NCBI GenBank assembly: GCA_947259215.1
Contig: CAMYLJ010000028.1
Coordinates: 1-64,000 of the forward strand
Direction of reading: 5' to 3'
Origin: an uncultured delta proteobacterium
Lineage (GTDB): Bacteria; Myxococcota_A; UBA9160; JAFDET01
Length of the DNA: 64,000 nt
Below, piece after piece: positions 24,500-33,629 of this stretch. Below the pieces are notes generated by a model. It searched no databases and was not told where the DNA came from. It was given only the letters and a program-made list of their open reading frames with translations. The translations under genes and the position numbers were made by a program. How positions within the stretch are numbered: the first letter of the stretch is position 1; each line of letters begins with the position of its first letter.

Positions 24500-24844
24500 A
24501 TGGCCCGCGGACCCCGGCCGGATGTGAGGTGGAGCTCGCGCGGAGGGCTCGCACGGGGGCTCGACGCGGTCGCGATCGCCGCGGCCCTTTCCCTGCTCCT
24601 GGCTTGCGCGCCGAGCCTCCCGGCGAACAGCGAGTTCGAGCGGGCCGAGTGGCTGGCCCAGAACTGGTCCGACGAGGAGCGCTTCTGGTTCCACCACGCG
24701 ACCCAGGGCACCGCCACGCTGCCGGTCGATTACGGCTGGCTCATGGCGCTGGAGCAGCCGGAGATCTCCTGGTTCGGGGATTCGCCGCTCCTCATGGACG
24801 AGGAGTACCTGCGGCGCTTTGGATTCATCCCAAGCCACCACTGA
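24500..24844 (+). CDS. Short lipoprotein, possibly a truncated cytochrome-associated protein
   Basis: The protein has 114 residues from ATG 24500, with a signal peptide and lipobox (LLAC, Cys about residue 36). The mature part contains WSDEERFWFHHATQGTATLP, YGWLMALEQPEISWFG and a terminal EYLRRFGFIPSHH. The aromatic pattern (W-F-x-H-x-T/A-Q-G-T and F-G-F-I-P) resembles the N-terminal part of longer exported c-type cytochrome-like proteins, but the C-terminal heme or ligand region is absent and the frame stops at 24844. It may be a 3'-truncated gene left beside the FAD oxidoreductase. The identification is tentative. Confidence 0.5.
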   Translation: MARGPRPDVRWSSRGGLARGLDAVAIAAALSLLLACAPSLPANSEFERAEWLAQNWSDEERFWFHHATQGTATLPVDYGWLMALEQPEISWFGDSPLLMDEEYLRRFGFIPSHH

Positions 24845-24859
24845 CGCGACGCGGCTGGC

Positions 24860-26272
24860 TCATTCTCCCGACACCAGGCCTGGCATGCTCCGCTCTTGCA
24901 CGTGGTCCACGGTTCTGAGGAGCGCGCGCACCGCCTTGATGCTCAGGAATGGCAGCAATCTGCCCGGCAGACGGATCGCGCTCCGATTCACGATCCAGAA
25001 GTTCGTCAGCTCGGTCTCCTTGCCGTTCAGCAGGTCGGCAATCAGCCGGCCGTTCAGGTGGGTCAGCGACACGCCGTGGCCGAGGCAGCCCGTCGAGTAG
25101 ATGATCCGCTCGTCACCGAGGAAACCGATCTCCGGCGCCATATCGATGTTGACGGAGACCGCGCCGGCCCAGCGATACGCCACCTTGACGTCGCGCAGGC
25201 TCGGGAACATGCGCCGGAGGTGGCCTTCCAGCTCGAGCCAGACAGCGGGGGTGAAGTCGTAGTCCATGCTGTCCTGGGAGCCCCGGGGCGCGTGAACATC
25301 CCGCCCACCGATCAGGATCCGGCCGTCGGCCGTGGGCCTGAAGTAGTGGATCAGCTGGCGCACGTCTTCCAGGCCCTGGCGGTTGGCCCAGCCAATCGAC
25401 GCCCACTGCTCTTCGCTGAGTCTCTCGGTCACGATGACCGAGGTCCACACGGGAAACTGGAGCGAACGCGTCCCCTCGAGGCCCTCGAGGAGATGGGTGT
25501 AGGCGTTGGTCGCCAGCACGAGCTTGTGGGTCCGCACGCTGCCGCCGGGGGTGGTCAGCACCACCTGGTTGCCCTGGCGCGCGATCATCTGGACGGGCGT
25601 CTGCTCGTATACCTCGGCCCCGGCCTCCGTGGCCAGGCGCTTCAGTTCGCGAACGTGCTTGCAGGGATGCAGAAGACCGGCGTGGGCCTCTGACAGCCCG
25701 GCGCTGAACAAGGGGCTGTTGAACTCGCCGCGGAGCTCCTCCCGCTCCACCCAGCGCATGCCCAGCTCGTTGGCGACGTCGAGATCCTGGTAGACCTTGT
25801 AGGCGCCTTCGAGGGTCTTGACCTGGGGATTGCTGTAGGCGAGGCGGAGAAAGCCGGGATGGGAGTAGTCACTGTCGAGCTGATGGTCCTCGATGAGCCG
25901 CCTGGTGTAGTTCACCGCCTTGATCATGTATCGGCAGGCGTCCAGCGTGCGCTGCTTGCCCCAGCGCAGTTTGGTCACCTGGGGCTCGAGACCGAAGAGC
26001 GTCATGCTGAAGCCGGCGTTACGGCCGCTGGCGCCGTAGCCGATCACGGCAGCTTCGAGCACCGCGACCCGGGCGTTGGGGTTGTCCCTCTTGAACTCCC
26101 GGGCGGTGTTGAGGCCCAGAAACCCTCCGCCCACGATCGCGACGTCGACCTGGATGGGCTCCTGCAGGGACGGCTCGGGCCTGTAGGGGCCGAAGTCCCG
26201 GGACCAGAACGACTTTTCTTCATACATCGTGAGCGCGTCGACAGGATAGTTGCCCTGATCCCTGGAGGACAC
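24860..26272 (-). CDS. FAD-dependent amine/amino-acid oxidase (DAO family, PuuB-like)
   Basis: The 470-residue protein has a Rossmann FAD motif VDVAIVGGGFLGLNTAREF (about residues 42-60) and the GASGRNAGF segment typical of the DAO/PuuB branch, followed by a mixed substrate-binding domain. The C-terminal YSTGCLGHGVSLTHLNG completes the FAD site. Relatives oxidise gamma-glutamyl-putrescine, glycine or sarcosine-type secondary amines. GTG 26272 is taken as start; ATG 26227 is equally likely. It is divergent from the SDR gene at 26317 across 44 bases, which must hold both promoters. With the kinase and PLP-lyase-like genes downstream of the SDR, it may belong to catabolism of an amino-polyol or amine. 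Confidence 0.82.
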   Translation of the reverse strand: MSSRDQGNYPVDALTMYEEKSFWSRDFGPYRPEPSLQEPIQVDVAIVGGGFLGLNTAREFKRDNPNARVAVLEAAVIGYGASGRNAGFSMTLFGLEPQVTKLRWGKQRTLDACRYMIKAVNYTRRLIEDHQLDSDYSHPGFLRLAYSNPQVKTLEGAYKVYQDLDVANELGMRWVEREELRGEFNSPLFSAGLSEAHAGLLHPCKHVRELKRLATEAGAEVYEQTPVQMIARQGNQVVLTTPGGSVRTHKLVLATNAYTHLLEGLEGTRSLQFPVWTSVIVTERLSEEQWASIGWANRQGLEDVRQLIHYFRPTADGRILIGGRDVHAPRGSQDSMDYDFTPAVWLELEGHLRRMFPSLRDVKVAYRWAGAVSVNIDMAPEIGFLGDERIIYSTGCLGHGVSLTHLNGRLIADLLNGKETELTNFWIVNRSAIRLPGRLLPFLSIKAVRALLRTVDHVQERSMPGLVSGE

Positions 26273-26316
26273 GGTAGACGTCTACACCGCCTCTGGGTCG
26301 CAAAGGAGTACACGGC

Positions 26317-27144
26317 ATGAGATTGGGGGACAAGGTTGCGATCGTGACCGGCGGAGGCGGCGGTTTGGGCGAGGGCATCTCGCTCTGTTTCGCAAGAGAA
26401 GGCGCCGACGTCGTCGTCAGCGACGCGAAGCTGGAGCTGGCCGAGAAGGTCGCCGCGGAGGTGAAGGAGCAGGGGCGAAAGTCGCTCGCGATACAGGCCG
26501 ACGTGCGCAGCGAGGTGCAGGTCGAGCAGCTGGTGAGCAGGACGATCGCCGAGTTCGGGGGGGTGGATATCCTGGTCTGCTCGCACGGCGTCAGCGGCGT
26601 GACGCACAGGGAGCACGATCCGGATGAGCCGATCACGCTGGAGGCCATCAGCGAGGAAGACTGGGACCTGACGCTGGACGTCAACCTCAAAGGCGTATTC
26701 CTGTGCAACAAGGCGATCGCTCCGCATTTCAAGCAGAAGAACGCCGGCAAGATCATCAACGTATCCTCGGTCGGCGGTCGCAAGGGGAGCCCACAGCTCT
26801 TCGCGTATTCGATCAGCAAGGCCGGCGTGATCACGCTCAGCCAGGCGGTCGCCCAGCAGCTGGCGCCTTACAGCGTCAACGTCAACACGATATGTCCCGG
26901 GATCATCTACACGCCGATGTGGGAAGAGGGCGCCAGGCTGCTGGCGAAGATGGACCCCAGGTTGAAGCAGCTGGAGATGGAGCCGAAGGACGCGCTCGAC
27001 CTCGTCGTCCAGATGACGATCCCGTTCAAGCGATACCAGACCGCCGAGGACATCGGCAACGCCGCCGTGTTCCTCGCATCGGACGAAGCGAAGGAGATCA
27101 CGGGCCAGGCGATCAATGTCTGCGGCGGAATGCACTTCGCGTAG
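26317..27144 (+). CDS. Classical short-chain dehydrogenase/reductase
   Basis: This 275-residue SDR has the NAD(P) motif TGGGGGLGEG (about residues 10-19), the expected NVSS-type segment KIINVSSVGG, and the catalytic pair Y164/K168 in YSISK. An AAGGAG ribosome-binding site precedes the ATG. The C-terminal ITGQAINVCGGMHF is the usual FabG-like end. An acidic residue at the end of strand 2 (SDAKLE) suggests NAD(H) preference. It is divergent from the FAD oxidoreductase and followed convergently by the MFS gene, so it is transcribed alone. It probably oxidises an alcohol or ketone intermediate in the 24.8-31.6 kb catabolic locus; that role is inference. Confidence 0.9.
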   Translation: MRLGDKVAIVTGGGGGLGEGISLCFAREGADVVVSDAKLELAEKVAAEVKEQGRKSLAIQADVRSEVQVEQLVSRTIAEFGGVDILVCSHGVSGVTHREHDPDEPITLEAISEEDWDLTLDVNLKGVFLCNKAIAPHFKQKNAGKIINVSSVGGRKGSPQLFAYSISKAGVITLSQAVAQQLAPYSVNVNTICPGIIYTPMWEEGARLLAKMDPRLKQLEMEPKDALDLVVQMTIPFKRYQTAEDIGNAAVFLASDEAKEITGQAINVCGGMHFA

Positions 27145-27188
27145 CGTCGAACCACCTGGCCGTAGGCGGTCGCGAGCCGGCGGATGTG

Positions 27189-28376
27189 TCAGCCCTGCGG
27201 GGCCCGATGGGGCCTGACGAGCTGCAGCAGGACGAGACCGACCAGCTGGAAGGCGGCGGCGACGGGGAAGATCGAGCGGTAGCCCAGGGTGTCGATCAGC
27301 TCGCCGCCGATCAGCGGGCCGACGAACTGGGCGCTGGCGATGGTGAGCACGCCGATGCCGACGAACTCCGCGGTCCGTTCTTCGGGGATGAGGTCGAGGA
27401 AGAACGCGTAGCCGACGGCCATCACGGCGGCGAACGGAATCCCGGTGAGCCCCACGCTGACGAGGGCGTGGGCGAGGTTCTGCGACAGGGCAATGATCAG
27501 GCCACCGGCCGCCCACAGCGCGATCATCCACGAAAGGATCTGTTTGCGGCCGAAGTGATCCCCGAGCATTCCCATGGGCAGCATGGCGACGGTCGCCACG
27601 ATCGAGAACACCATGGGGACGAGGAACGACCGACCCTCGGCGACCCCGAGCTCCTCGGCGACGAAGAGGATCAGGAAGGACGAGATCATCCAGAAGCCCA
27701 GCCACCAGAAGAACTGCGCCACGAGGAAGCGCACCGCGTTCCCCTCCGCGGCGAGGCCCTTCAGGTAGGCCGCCGGGCTCACGGGATCGGCGGGGGGCCC
27801 GGGCTGGGCTGCCTGCTCGCGGATCAGGGCGATGCTGAGCAGCATGAAGCCGAAAGAGGCGACGGCCACCAGGGCGAACATGGCGTCCGGGCTGCGCTCC
27901 CAGACCAGGGAGCCGGCCACGAAGCAGAGGATCAGCCCGATGCTGCCCACGAGGTTCATGACGCCGCTGGCGGTGCTGCGCTGCTCCCGCGGCGTGATGT
28001 CCGGGAGCAGCGAGAGGAACGGTGTCTCGGCGATGCGCAGGGAGAAGTACATGAGCCCCGAGACGAGGGTCACGACGCCGAAGGCCGCCGTTCGCGGCAG
28101 GGCCAGCACGCAGACGAGCACGCCGAGCATTCCGAAGAAGACGTAGGGCGTGCGGCGTCCGAAGCGGACGAAGGTGCGATCGCTCAGGTAGCCGACGATG
28201 GGGGGTACGACGAAGCCCGAAATGCCGGCCAGGCTGAGCACGAGCGAGATCCGGAACTTTGAGTCCGTCAGATCTGCCAGGAAGAGCGGCAGCGTGGCGC
28301 CGTGGAACGCCCAGAAGACCTGGACGCCGAACCACCCCACGCCCAGGAGGATCATCCTGCCCCGCGTCAGCTGCAT
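27189..28376 (-). CDS. MFS transporter (GPH/SLC45-like sugar transporter type)
   Basis: The protein has 395 residues from ATG 28376 and twelve hydrophobic segments. The MFS motif between TM2 and TM3 reads GYLSDRTFVRFGRRTPYVFF, and the second-half motif is GMLGDHFGRKQILSWM. The D-R-x-x-x-R-x-G-R-R form is typical of glycoside-pentoside-hexuronide and SLC45-type sugar transporters. Its substrate may be the compound processed by the neighbouring kinase and lyase. It is divergent from the FGGY kinase (28552) across 175 bases, which should hold both promoters, and convergent with the SDR. The open frame upstream of ATG 28376 is not protein-like. Confidence 0.88.
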   Translation of the reverse strand: MQLTRGRMILLGVGWFGVQVFWAFHGATLPLFLADLTDSKFRISLVLSLAGISGFVVPPIVGYLSDRTFVRFGRRTPYVFFGMLGVLVCVLALPRTAAFGVVTLVSGLMYFSLRIAETPFLSLLPDITPREQRSTASGVMNLVGSIGLILCFVAGSLVWERSPDAMFALVAVASFGFMLLSIALIREQAAQPGPPADPVSPAAYLKGLAAEGNAVRFLVAQFFWWLGFWMISSFLILFVAEELGVAEGRSFLVPMVFSIVATVAMLPMGMLGDHFGRKQILSWMIALWAAGGLIIALSQNLAHALVSVGLTGIPFAAVMAVGYAFFLDLIPEERTAEFVGIGVLTIASAQFVGPLIGGELIDTLGYRSIFPVAAAFQLVGLVLLQLVRPHRAPQG

Positions 28377-28551
28377 CTGGGCATTGTACGCTCCACCTGC
28401 CGACCCGGGCGAGCCAGATGGTAGGACGGCGCGGTCGATTCGGAGGTCCACAGCCTGAGTCGCCGTTTCACGCGCTTGCGCTCGAGGACGAGGAGCTGAA
28501 TGCTTGCGCGGTAGACCCGGTATTCGGGAACGACAGGGGGCCAGGGCCCCG

Positions 28552-30102
28552 GTGAGCGCATCGCAGTACATCCTCTCGATCGACCTGGGCACGGGCGGTC
28601 CCAAGGTCTCCCTGGTGGGAGACGACGGAGGGATCGCGGCCTCGACGGGGCGGGCCGTCGAGACGCTGGACGTGGGAGTCGGAGGCGCCGAGCAGGACCC
28701 GGAGGAGGTCTGGTGCGCCATCCTCAGCGCGGCGAGGCAGGTCGTCCACGAGGCCGGAGTGCCCGCCGAGGCGGTCCTGGCCGTGACGTGTGCGAGCCAG
28801 TTCTTCTCGGTCGTCCCGATCGACGAGAAGGGCCGTCCCGTCTCCAACATGATCCTGTGGATGGACCACCGCGGCGGCCCCCACACGGTCGCCATGTACG
28901 AGAGCCACCCGGACGCTCCGCTCCGCTGGCTCGAGATCAACGGCATGCTCCCCCTCCCGACCGGGAGCGACTCCTTGTCGCACATGCTGTTCCTCCAGAA
29001 CGAGCGGCCCCAGGTCTACGGGCAGGCCCACAAGTTCGTCGAGCCGATGGACTACGTCACCACGCGGCTCACCGGCGTCTGCACCGCGAATCCCTGCACG
29101 GCGTTCGCCCAGCTGCTCACCGACAACCGTCGGCTCGACGCCGTCCGGTACCACGAGGAGCTCCTCGGCCTGTCGGGGATCGACCCGGCCAAGCTCCCGG
29201 AACTGGTGCCTGTGAACGCGTGCATCGGCACGCTCACGAGGGACGTCGCCGCGGAGATCGGGCTCTCCCCCGCGACGAAGGTCTTCACCGGCGTGAACGA
29301 CACCCAGGCGGTCTCCATCGGCGCCGGCGTGCACCACGGCGGCCACGGGGGCGTCAACATCGGGACGACCTGCCAGATCCTCGCCCACGTTGGGGGCATG
29401 CGGTCCGACCTCGAGCACGGAATCTTGAGCATGCCGAGTCCGATCGCGGGTCGGCACACGGTCATGGCAGAGTGTGGGCTCGGCGCGAAGCCGCTGGAGC
29501 ACTTCCTCAGCCAGGTGGTCTTCTCCAGCGACGCCCTCGCCGATCACTCGACTCCGGACCCGTTTGCCAACGTCGAGAAGCTCGTCGAGTCGGCGCCGCC
29601 CGGAAGCGGAGGGCTGCTCTACCTCCCATGGCTCACGGGCACCCATTCCCCCCGGACGAATCCCGCCATGCGCGGTGGCTTTCTCAATCTCTCGCTCGAG
29701 ACCACCCGGGCCCGGATGGTCCGCTCCGTGCTCGAAGGCGTCAGCTTTCACCTGCGTTGGGTCCTGCCTGAGGTCGAGAAGTTCGCCGAGCGGGAGTTCG
29801 CGGAGCTGCACTTCGCCGGAGGCGGGGCAGTCTCGGACGAGTGGTCCCAGATCCTCGCGGACGTCATGGGCCGGCCGGTCCGACAGCTGGCCGAGGCTCG
29901 CTACGTCAACAACCGTGCCACGGCCATCCTCGCCTTCGATCAGCTGGGCATCGTCTCCCTGGACGAGATCGAGCGACTCTGCCCGATCGCGCGCAGCTAC
30001 GAGCCGAGGCCCGAGAGCCAGCAGGTCTACGAGCGGCTCTTCGAGCAGTTCGTCCTCGCCTTCGAGCAGACCCGTCCCATCTTCGAGGCGCTCAACGCCT
30101 GA
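28552..30102 (+). CDS. FGGY-family carbohydrate kinase
   Basis: The protein has 516 residues from GTG 28552. Its actin-like ATPase fold shows ILSIDLGTGGPKVSL (phosphate-1 loop), a catalytic Asp region GVNDTQAVSIGAG, GGVNIGTTCQI, and the adenosine-binding FAGGGAVSDEWSQILADVM. FGGY kinases phosphorylate pentuloses, glycerol and related polyols in the cytoplasm. The D-hexulose or pentulose specificity loop is not identifiable here, so the substrate is open. It is 25 bases upstream of the PLP-dependent lyase-like gene, a probable operon. The order kinase then lyase parallels phosphorylation followed by retro-aldol cleavage. Confidence 0.88.
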   Translation: MSASQYILSIDLGTGGPKVSLVGDDGGIAASTGRAVETLDVGVGGAEQDPEEVWCAILSAARQVVHEAGVPAEAVLAVTCASQFFSVVPIDEKGRPVSNMILWMDHRGGPHTVAMYESHPDAPLRWLEINGMLPLPTGSDSLSHMLFLQNERPQVYGQAHKFVEPMDYVTTRLTGVCTANPCTAFAQLLTDNRRLDAVRYHEELLGLSGIDPAKLPELVPVNACIGTLTRDVAAEIGLSPATKVFTGVNDTQAVSIGAGVHHGGHGGVNIGTTCQILAHVGGMRSDLEHGILSMPSPIAGRHTVMAECGLGAKPLEHFLSQVVFSSDALADHSTPDPFANVEKLVESAPPGSGGLLYLPWLTGTHSPRTNPAMRGGFLNLSLETTRARMVRSVLEGVSFHLRWVLPEVEKFAEREFAELHFAGGGAVSDEWSQILADVMGRPVRQLAEARYVNNRATAILAFDQLGIVSLDEIERLCPIARSYEPRPESQQVYERLFEQFVLAFEQTRPIFEALNA

Positions 30103-30127
30103 ACGCTCGCCCCGCGAGCAGTGAGGT

Positions 30128-31567
30128 ATGGCCATGGCAGACGATCCGCAGAGCCCGATGGGCGATCTCCATCCGTACGCAGAGCGCTTCGGCGTGATCG
30201 ACGCGTTCCCCGAGAAGGGGCGTCCTCGGCAGGAGGTCCTGCGCGAGCTCCAGGAGATCGCGAGGCAGGAAGACAGCTTCTGGCAGACGGGCCAGTGCTC
30301 GGGGACGATGTACTGCGGCGACACGGAGCACTACGCGTTCCTGAACGACGTGTGCTCCTTGTACTCCCACGTGAACGCCCTCCAGCGCGACATCTGCCCC
30401 AGTGCCACCCGGTTCGAGGGCGAGATTGCGGCGATGGCGCTCGATCTCATGCACGCGAGCGCGGCCGTCGGCGAAGGTCCGGACGCGAAGCCGTGCGGCT
30501 CGGTCACCTCCGGCGGAACGGAAAGCATCATCACGGCGGTGCTGATGTACCGGGACAAGTTCCGTAGCGAGCGCGGCATCAGCGAGCCCGAGATGATCCT
30601 CCCCACCACCGCTCATCCCGCCTTCGAGAAGGGCGCCCACCTCTTCGGCGTCAAGGTGGTCCATGTGCCGGTGGATCCCGAGAGCACGCTCGTCGAGGTG
30701 GATCGGGTGCGTGAGCAGATCAACGACAACACCATCATGATCGTCGGCTCCGCCGGGAACTACCCGTACGGGACCATCGATCCCATCGAGGCGCTCTCGG
30801 ATCTGGCGCTGGAGCGGGACGTCGCCCTGCACGTCGACGGCTGCCTGGGCGGATTCATCCTGCCCTGGGGCGAGCAGCTGGGCTACGAGATTCCGGTCTT
30901 CGACTTCCGCCTGGCGGGCGTGACGAGCATTTCGGCCGACACCCACAAATACGGCTTCGGTCTCAAGGGCACTTCGGTCCTCCTGTGCCGCGACCGGGCC
31001 CTGCGACGCCATCAGTACTTCGCGACCCCGGAGTGGCCCGGCGGCAAGTACAACTCGCCGGGCATCGCCGGGAGCCGCTCCGGGGGGCTGCTGGCGTCCG
31101 CGTGGGCCTCGATGGTGAGCCTCGGGCGGGAGGGCTACCTGCGCTACGCGAAGGCGATCTTCGAGACCAGCTTCGAGATGCAGGAGGTCGTGAAGAGCCA
31201 CCCCGAGCTCAAGCTGATGGGCAAGCCGACCTTCTGCTTCTCCTTCTCCTCGGACCGGTTCGACATCTACCACGTGAACGACTTCATGAAGGAGCGGGGC
31301 TGGCGCTTCAACGGCCAGCAGTACCCCAATGCCATCCATATGTGCGTGACACGGCCCCAGACCCGGCCTGGCGTGGTCGAGAGGTTTGCGGAAGATCTGG
31401 CCCCGGCGGTGAAGTACGCCCTCGATCCCCCCAACGAGACCCCCATCTCGGCTGCGATCTACGGCGGCGTCCCGACGGAGGTGCCCGGCATCCAGGAGAT
31501 GGTGAAGGGCGCGCTATTCAAGTACTTGGATTCCTGTCAGGACCTGCCCCCGGGTCATGGGGATTGA
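30128..31567 (+). CDS. PLP-dependent sphingosine-1-phosphate-lyase-like enzyme
   Basis: This 479-residue group-II PLP enzyme shows the S1P-lyase arrangement: QCSGTMYCG near residue 57, CGSVTSGGTESIITAV, then IVGSAGNYPYGTIDPIEAL. The PLP Lys is in SADTHKYGFGLKG (K274), and a C-terminal NAIHMCVT strand closes the fold. S1P lyase cleaves a phosphorylated 2-amino alcohol into an aldehyde and phosphoethanolamine; bacterial relatives may act on other phosphorylated amino alcohols. It directly follows an FGGY kinase, which could supply the phosphorylated substrate. Glutamate decarboxylase-type activity is less likely because the SGTMYxG/GSAGNYPYG signature favours the lyase branch. Confidence 0.85.
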   Translation: MAMADDPQSPMGDLHPYAERFGVIDAFPEKGRPRQEVLRELQEIARQEDSFWQTGQCSGTMYCGDTEHYAFLNDVCSLYSHVNALQRDICPSATRFEGEIAAMALDLMHASAAVGEGPDAKPCGSVTSGGTESIITAVLMYRDKFRSERGISEPEMILPTTAHPAFEKGAHLFGVKVVHVPVDPESTLVEVDRVREQINDNTIMIVGSAGNYPYGTIDPIEALSDLALERDVALHVDGCLGGFILPWGEQLGYEIPVFDFRLAGVTSISADTHKYGFGLKGTSVLLCRDRALRRHQYFATPEWPGGKYNSPGIAGSRSGGLLASAWASMVSLGREGYLRYAKAIFETSFEMQEVVKSHPELKLMGKPTFCFSFSSDRFDIYHVNDFMKERGWRFNGQQYPNAIHMCVTRPQTRPGVVERFAEDLAPAVKYALDPPNETPISAAIYGGVPTEVPGIQEMVKGALFKYLDSCQDLPPGHGD

Positions 31568-31636
31568 GCGCGCGGAGGCCCTGAATCCGGTTGCCAGACT
31601 TGGCGGCTGCTCCGCACTCCCGGCATAATCAGACGC

Positions 31637-33574
31637 ATGCCCGACCGCGTCGGACGCCGCCTCTCCGACATCGATTGGCAAGCGCTCACCGCAGGCCGCA
31701 GCTACCACCCTTCGCCGGCCGCCTGGGAAGACGAGATCCTGTACTTCCTGTTCCTCGACCGCTTTTCGGACGGCAAGGAACACGGCGGCTTCGCGGATTT
31801 CCGAGGGGCCCCGGCCGTCCCGGGCGGCCAGCGCACCACGCCGCTCTTCGACTTTGCGACGGACGCCGGGACGGCGAATCGAATGACGTGGTTCGAAGCC
31901 GGAAAAACCTGGTGCGGCGGGACGATCGCTGGCCTGCGCGACAAGCTTGGCTATCTGCAGCGGCTGGGGATCACGGCGGTCTGGATCAGCCCGGTCTTTC
32001 GGCAGGTCTCGGGCTCGGACGACTACCACGGCTACGGCATCCAGAACTTCCTGGATGTCGATCCGCACTTCGGCACCCGCGAGGAGCTGCGCGACCTGGT
32101 CGCCGAGGCCCACGGGGCGGGCATCCGCGTCGTCCTCGACATCATCCTCAACCACGCCGGCGACGTCTTCGCCTACCAGGAAAACCACCCCTATTACTAC
32201 CACCAGGGGCGGCGCTTCCCCGTGGAAGGCTTTCGGCGCGACCGCCAGGACGCGGGTACGCTCGACTTCGGTCCGCTCCTCGAGGGGACGCCGATGGATG
32301 AGGGCGTCTGGCCGGCGGAATTCCAGCAGCCCGAAGCCTGGGCGCACCAGGGCGAGATCCAGGATTGGGACGCGTTCCCGGAGTACATCGACGGCGACTT
32401 CCTCTCGCTGAAAGAGATCGAGCAGGGACCCGCGCCAAAAGATCCATCGCTGGCCTGGGACCTGCTTCGGCGGATCGACGAACATCTGCCGTCCCCGGCG
32501 CTGTTCGCCCTGTGCGAGGTCTACAAGTTCTGGATCGCCTACGCCGACGTGGACGGGTACCGGGTCGATACCGTGAAACACATGGAGCCTGGCGCCGTTC
32601 GGCTGTTTGCGAACGTGATTCACGAGTTCGCCCAGTCGCTTGGAAAGGAAAACTTCTATCTGATCGGGGAGATCACCGGCGGCCGGTCGCACGCGGTCAA
32701 CCTGTTGAATACGACCGGCATCGATGCCGCGCTCGGCATCAACGAAATCCCCGACAAGCTCGAATTCCTGGCCAAGGGGTACCGAAGTCCCGGGCATCCG
32801 AGAACGGCCGAGCAGGAGGGCTATTTCGATCTCTTCCGCAACAGCCTGCTCGAGCGAAAACACACACACCAGTGGTTCGGACGCCACGTGGTGACGATGT
32901 TCGACGACCACGACCAGGTTGGGACCCGGCACAAGTTCAGGTTCTGCGGGCGACAGGACGGCTATCGACACCTGCTGGCGGCGCTCGGGCTCAACCTCGC
33001 GACCATGGGCATTCCGTGCATCTACTATGGAACCGAGCAGGCCTTCGATGGCGCCGACCACCGGGAAGACGACGACTCCTACAGCGATGCCTTGCTTCGA
33101 GAGTGCATGTTCGGGGGGCCGTTCGGGTCGCTGCAATCCACCGGCAGGCATTTCTTCAATGAAGAGCACGACGCCTATCGGTTCATCCAGGGCCTGGCGG
33201 CCTTGCGACGTGAGCACATCGCGCTGCGGCGCGGCCGGCAGTACTTGCGGGAGGTTTCGGCGACGGGGCTGGAAGGCGACTTCCACTTTCCGCAAGCGAT
33301 CGGCGGCGAGTTGAGGTGGGTGGTCGCGTGGTCGAGAATCTTCGCCGACCGCGAGGTTCTCTGTGCGATCAACACCGACGCCGAGCGTGAGCTGACCGTC
33401 TTCGCCACGGTCGACCATCGATTGAATCCGCCCGGAGCGGAGATGGAGTGTCTGCTCTCGACGGACTTGCAGCGCCTGGGGCGGAGAACGGCAGTCGAGG
33501 CCCGGAACGGCTCGGCGTTGCAGATCACGCTTCCCGCTGGGGGATTCGAGGTTTGCGGGCGCATTCAGGGATGA
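31637..33574 (+). CDS. GH13 alpha-amylase-family enzyme
   Basis: The protein has 645 residues and no signal peptide, so it is probably cytoplasmic. The GH13 conserved regions are present: VVLDIILNHAGDVF, then VDGYRVDTVKH with nucleophile D311, FYLIGEITGG with acid/base E345, and MFDDHDQVG with D426. A (beta/alpha)8 barrel is followed by a short C-terminal beta-domain. Subfamily cannot be fixed; maltose- or trehalose-processing enzymes and oligo-glucosidases are candidates. The 69-base gap from the PLP-lyase gene may hold a promoter, so linkage to that operon is uncertain. It may act on alpha-glucan made by the GT3 synthase at 4558. Confidence 0.88.
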   Translation: MPDRVGRRLSDIDWQALTAGRSYHPSPAAWEDEILYFLFLDRFSDGKEHGGFADFRGAPAVPGGQRTTPLFDFATDAGTANRMTWFEAGKTWCGGTIAGLRDKLGYLQRLGITAVWISPVFRQVSGSDDYHGYGIQNFLDVDPHFGTREELRDLVAEAHGAGIRVVLDIILNHAGDVFAYQENHPYYYHQGRRFPVEGFRRDRQDAGTLDFGPLLEGTPMDEGVWPAEFQQPEAWAHQGEIQDWDAFPEYIDGDFLSLKEIEQGPAPKDPSLAWDLLRRIDEHLPSPALFALCEVYKFWIAYADVDGYRVDTVKHMEPGAVRLFANVIHEFAQSLGKENFYLIGEITGGRSHAVNLLNTTGIDAALGINEIPDKLEFLAKGYRSPGHPRTAEQEGYFDLFRNSLLERKHTHQWFGRHVVTMFDDHDQVGTRHKFRFCGRQDGYRHLLAALGLNLATMGIPCIYYGTEQAFDGADHREDDDSYSDALLRECMFGGPFGSLQSTGRHFFNEEHDAYRFIQGLAALRREHIALRRGRQYLREVSATGLEGDFHFPQAIGGELRWVVAWSRIFADREVLCAINTDAERELTVFATVDHRLNPPGAEMECLLSTDLQRLGRRTAVEARNGSALQITLPAGGFEVCGRIQG

Positions 33575-33629
33575 GGCGGGCGTTTCGGCGGCGCCAGGTG
33601 CGCGAGGCTGCCGGTCGGGACGGCCCGCG

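Noticed and set aside
30128-31567. The PLP enzyme as a glutamate decarboxylase
   Set aside because: The SGTMYxG, GSAGNYPYG and ADTHKYG arrangement fits the sphingosine-1-phosphate lyase branch better than GadB.
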